Assembly: GCF_030053155.1 (NCBI RefSeq)
Contig: NZ_CP125644.1
Span: forward strand, 248,001 to 312,000
Length of the DNA: 64,000 nucleotides
Origin: Rhizobium sp. BT03
GTDB taxonomy: Bacteria > Pseudomonadota > Alphaproteobacteria > Rhizobiales > Rhizobiaceae
Reading direction: 5' to 3'
In this document: positions 61,429 to 64,000 of the stretch, piece by piece
Position numbering within the stretch: the stretch's first letter is position 1
Layout: each line of letters begins with the position of its first letter
Translations under genes and position numbers: made by a program
The notes under the pieces: model-generated
The model's input: the letters and a program-made list of their open reading frames with translations, nothing else
What the model was told of the DNA's origin: nothing
Database searches by the model: none

Positions 61429-62340
61429 CTAGCGCTCGAAGGGTTCTCCGAGCGAAGCGACACCGTTCAGTTTCAGCAGGCGACGGTCGGCGGAGATGAT
61501 GCCGAGCACGATGATCGTGACGAGATAGGGCAGGCTCGACAGCAGCTGCGAGGGAACGTCCAGTCCGGTTGCCTGGGCCGCAAGCCCCATCAGCGAGACT
61601 GCGCCGAAGAGGCAGGCGCCGAGAAAAATGCGACCGGTAAGCCAGGTCCCGAAGACGACGAGGGCGATGGCGATCCAGCCGCGTCCGGCGATCATCCCGT
61701 CAGCCCAGAGCGGTGTGTAGACGACCGCCGCATAGGCGCCGGCGAAGCCGGCCATCGCGCCGCCGAAGGCGATGGCGAGGATACGGACCGATATCACCGA
61801 ATAGCCGATGGCGTGGGCGGCCTTCGGGTTCTCGCCGACGGCGCGGACGACGAGACCAAGCTTGGTGTAGGCAAGTATGGCCCAAAGGGCGAGGGTCGCG
61901 GCGAGCGAAATCCACACGACAATGTCCTGGACGAAAAGGCCGCCGATGACAGGCAGTTCCGACAGCGCTGGAAGAGCAAGCTTTGGAAGGCCCTTGACCG
62001 TCAGGCTTTCATAGGTCTTGCCGAAGAGGGCTGAGAGGCCTTGGCCAAGAATGCCGATGGCGAGGCCGGCAGCCACCTGGTTTGCCCGGAACCCGAGCGT
62101 GACAAAGGCAAAGAGCAGGGAAAGGGCGGCGCTGCCGAGCCCTGCGACGATGAAGCCGAGAAAATGTCCGCCGCCATGATAAACGACGATGAAGGCGAGC
62201 ACGGCGCCAAGGGCCATCAATCCCTCGACCCCGAGGTTGAGGACACCGGCGCGCTCGGCCACCAATTCGCCGAGTGCCGCCAGAAGAAACGGTGTCGCAG
62301 CCGCAAGCATGCCGGCAAGAATGAACTCGATGGCGTTCAT
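61429..62340 (-). CDS. Second BMP-type ABC importer, permease 2
   Basis: 303 residues from the ATG at 62340, ATGA overlap with the upstream permease gene. Nucleoside-type permease: LVAERAGVLNLGVEGLMALGAVLAF, YTKLGLVVRAVGENPKAAHAIGYSV, GMIAGRGWIAIALVVFG. Last gene of an operon that enters the window from the right; paralogous to the permease at 52200-53126. Confidence 0.92.
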   Translation of the reverse strand: MNAIEFILAGMLAAATPFLLAALGELVAERAGVLNLGVEGLMALGAVLAFIVVYHGGGHFLGFIVAGLGSAALSLLFAFVTLGFRANQVAAGLAIGILGQGLSALFGKTYESLTVKGLPKLALPALSELPVIGGLFVQDIVVWISLAATLALWAILAYTKLGLVVRAVGENPKAAHAIGYSVISVRILAIAFGGAMAGFAGAYAAVVYTPLWADGMIAGRGWIAIALVVFGTWLTGRIFLGACLFGAVSLMGLAAQATGLDVPSQLLSSLPYLVTIIVLGIISADRRLLKLNGVASLGEPFER

Positions 62341-63437
62341 GGCAGGCTCCGCTGGGCGGTGCGATGCCATTCAAGACGGTAGCGCACGAAGGCGACGGCG
62401 ATCAGGTAGGCGAGCAGCAGACTACCCTGGAAGACACGGACGGCGGCGATCGGCAGACTGGCCGAGACCATGGCATTGTCGCCGCCGATATAGATAACCG
62501 CCATGACCAGCGCCGAGATCACGATGCCGATGGGATGCAGACCGCCGAGATAGGCGACGATGATGGCCGCATAACCGTAGCCGCTCGCGACCGAACGCTG
62601 CAGCTGGCCGAGCGGACCGGCAACTTCGGCGGCGCCGGCAAGACCGGCAGCAAAACCGCCGATCAGCAGCGAAAGCCAGATCGCCCAACCTTCCCTGAAG
62701 CCGGCGTAACCGGCAGCCCGCGGCGCCAGGCCGCCGACCTGCAGTTTGTAGCCCATAAAGCTCTTCTGCATGAAGACCCAGGCCGCAACCGACAAACCGA
62801 GGGTGATGAGGAAGGAGACGTTGACGCGAGTGCCGGTAATCAAGGTCGGCACCATCGCGTCGTACTGGAACATCACCGACTGGGGGAAATTAAAGCCGTT
62901 CGGATCCTTCCAGGGCCCGAGCAGCAGATAGTTCAACAATTGCGCGGCAACGAGGCTCAGCATCAGTGAAACGAGGATCTCATTGGCATTGAGGCGCACG
63001 CGCCAGAAGGCGGTGAGGGACGCCCAAATCGCGCCGCCGATGGCGCCGAGCAGCAGCATCGCCGGCCAGATCCACTGACCCGACGCCTGGGGAAACCAGA
63101 CCGGAATGGCGGAGGCGAAGATCGCCCCAAGGATAAACTGGCCCTCGGCGCCGATATTGAAAACCTTGGCGCGAAAGCCGATTGCCAGCCCCTGGGCGAT
63201 GAGGAGGAGGGGTCCGGCCTTTAAGAGAACTTCCGAAAATGAAGCCCAGGAGAGGAAGGGCTCGAAAAGCATCGCATAGACGACCGCGGCGGGGTCGCGG
63301 CCCATCAAGACGTAAAGGCCGAGATTCAGTGCGATCGCACCCCCGAGCGCGACGACGGGGGCGCCCAAGGCCGCGGCCAGCGAGGCGCGCTCCCGGCGGA
63401 CCAGAGTGGGAAGGGAAGTAGGGAACCAGACGCTCAT
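62337..63437 (-). CDS. Second BMP-type ABC importer, permease 1
   Basis: 366 residues, ATG at 63437 overlapping the ATPase stop by one base (TAATG). About nine helices, with LAIGFRAKVFNIGAEGQFILGAIFAS and FWRVRLNANEILVSLMLSLVAAQLLNYLLLGPWKDPNG, typical of the larger nucleoside/BMP permease. Function as for the neighbouring genes; ligand unknown. Confidence 0.92.
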   Translation of the reverse strand: MSVWFPTSLPTLVRRERASLAAALGAPVVALGGAIALNLGLYVLMGRDPAAVVYAMLFEPFLSWASFSEVLLKAGPLLLIAQGLAIGFRAKVFNIGAEGQFILGAIFASAIPVWFPQASGQWIWPAMLLLGAIGGAIWASLTAFWRVRLNANEILVSLMLSLVAAQLLNYLLLGPWKDPNGFNFPQSVMFQYDAMVPTLITGTRVNVSFLITLGLSVAAWVFMQKSFMGYKLQVGGLAPRAAGYAGFREGWAIWLSLLIGGFAAGLAGAAEVAGPLGQLQRSVASGYGYAAIIVAYLGGLHPIGIVISALVMAVIYIGGDNAMVSASLPIAAVRVFQGSLLLAYLIAVAFVRYRLEWHRTAQRSLP

Positions 63438-64000
63438 TATTGAACTTTCTCAGGCGAGGTATCTGCCCCGATCATGTATCGGCCGATCTCCTCGGGCTTG
63501 GTGTCCCGCGTTGCAAGCGGCGGGCTGAGCCGGCCGTGATGCAGCACCTGGATGCAATCGCAGAGTTCGAACAGTTCTTCCAGCTCCTCTGAGATGACGA
63601 GGATCGCCATGCCCTGATTGCGCAATGCGACCAGGCGGCTGCGAATAGCGGAGGCAGCTCCGACATCAACGCCCCAGGTCGGCTGCGCCACGAAAAGCAA
63701 TTTCGGAGACAGCATTATTTCGCGGCCGACGATGAACTTCTGCAGGTTGCCGCCGGACAGGGTGGCGGCTTCCGCATCCGGGCCGGATGTGCGGACATCA
63801 TACTGGCGGATACAATCCTTGGTGAACGTCATCGCCCGTGCCCTTTCGATGAGACCACGCCGTAAAAGCTTGAGCGGATGGGCCGTCAGCAGGCTGTTGA
63901 GGACGAGCGACATTTCGGGCACGGCGCCGCGTCCGAGCCGGTCTTCGGGAACGAAGGCAAATCCGAGCTGCCGCCGCGCGGCGGCATCGAGCCTGCCGAC
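63437..64000 (-). CDS. Second BMP-type ABC importer, ATPase (partial)
   Basis: Only the C-terminal ~187 residues are inside the window; the frame stays open to the edge. Second-domain signatures: FAFVPEDRLGRGAVPEMSLVLN, LSGGNLQKFIVGREI, LFVAQPTWGVDVGAASAIRSRL. Coupled to the permease gene by a TAATG overlap. The rest of the operon, probably including the binding protein and any catabolic enzyme, lies beyond 64000. Confidence 0.9.
   Translation of the reverse strand, partial: VGRLDAAARRQLGFAFVPEDRLGRGAVPEMSLVLNSLLTAHPLKLLRRGLIERARAMTFTKDCIRQYDVRTSGPDAEAATLSGGNLQKFIVGREIMLSPKLLFVAQPTWGVDVGAASAIRSRLVALRNQGMAILVISEELEELFELCDCIQVLHHGRLSPPLATRDTKPEEIGRYMIGADTSPEKVQ

Noticed and set aside
48857..64000. 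Cyanuric acid hydrolase (AtzD) or allophanate hydrolase (AtzE/AtzF) genes
   Set aside because: Looked for because of biuH, but no frame in the block resembles them; they must lie elsewhere if present.

Overview
The window is high-GC alphaproteobacterial DNA that fits the Rhizobium leguminosarum/etli group. The reasons are dense ABC-transporter and catabolic operons, a RIME-like intergenic element (15076-15178), GC-rich codon use and, above all, a gene at 51418-52119 whose sequence and active-site numbering fit the biuret hydrolase known from R. leguminosarum. No tRNA, rRNA, CRISPR array, insertion sequence or replication gene was seen, so chromosome versus plasmid cannot be decided. All function calls come from reading motifs; no search was run.

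Layout. 1-6.2 kb: the C-terminal part of an SSS-family symporter, a chemotaxis receptor, a TPR-like diguanylate cyclase and an SsuD-like flavin monooxygenase. 6.4-17.4 kb: an L-idonate/gluconate-type sugar-acid regulon. It holds a sugar ABC transporter, three oxidoreductases plus L-idonate 5-dehydrogenase, a gluconokinase, a LacI repressor and a gluconolactonase. Four copies of the palindrome ATGTTATCGATAACAT (two perfect, two degenerate) lie in front of its transcription units. 17.6-21.4 kb: an ECF sigma factor translationally coupled to a membrane protein with an external VWA domain, then an HSL-type esterase.

21.4-36.2 kb: a ten-gene minus-strand carnitine/gamma-butyrobetaine operon with a divergent CdhR-like regulator. 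It holds the dehydrocarnitine cleavage enzyme, a carnitine dehydrogenase fused to a thioesterase, an acyl-CoA dehydrogenase, an ADP-forming-type CoA ligase, a CaiD-like hydratase, an oligopeptide-type ABC transporter and a CocE/NonD hydrolase. The predicted end product is glycine betaine. 36.2-41.3 kb: a LysR/EamA divergent pair, a small unknown protein, a glutathione-independent formaldehyde dehydrogenase and an orphan amino-acid binding protein. 41.4-48.8 kb: a CHASE4-like/GGDEF/EAL protein, a cysteine hydrolase, a GlxA/GbdR-like regulator, a betaine-type binding protein and a trimethylamine-dehydrogenase-family N-demethylase. This looks like a second methylamine/betaine module that may follow on from the carnitine route, with the formaldehyde dehydrogenase dealing with its by-product.

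48.9-59.5 kb: a nitrogen-scavenging block. A seven-gene operon encodes a BMP-type ABC importer interleaved with biuret hydrolase (BiuH), a triuret-hydrolase-like paralogue and a small cupin. Next come a divergent GntR regulator and an NrtABC-like nitrate-type importer. Both transport operons have a good sigma-54 (-24/-12) promoter, and they share the 11-mer TGCAATGCACA, which suggests joint nitrogen-limitation control plus a local regulator. 60.0-64.0 kb: an FMN-dependent alpha-hydroxyacid dehydrogenase and the tail of a second BMP-type ABC importer that runs off the window.
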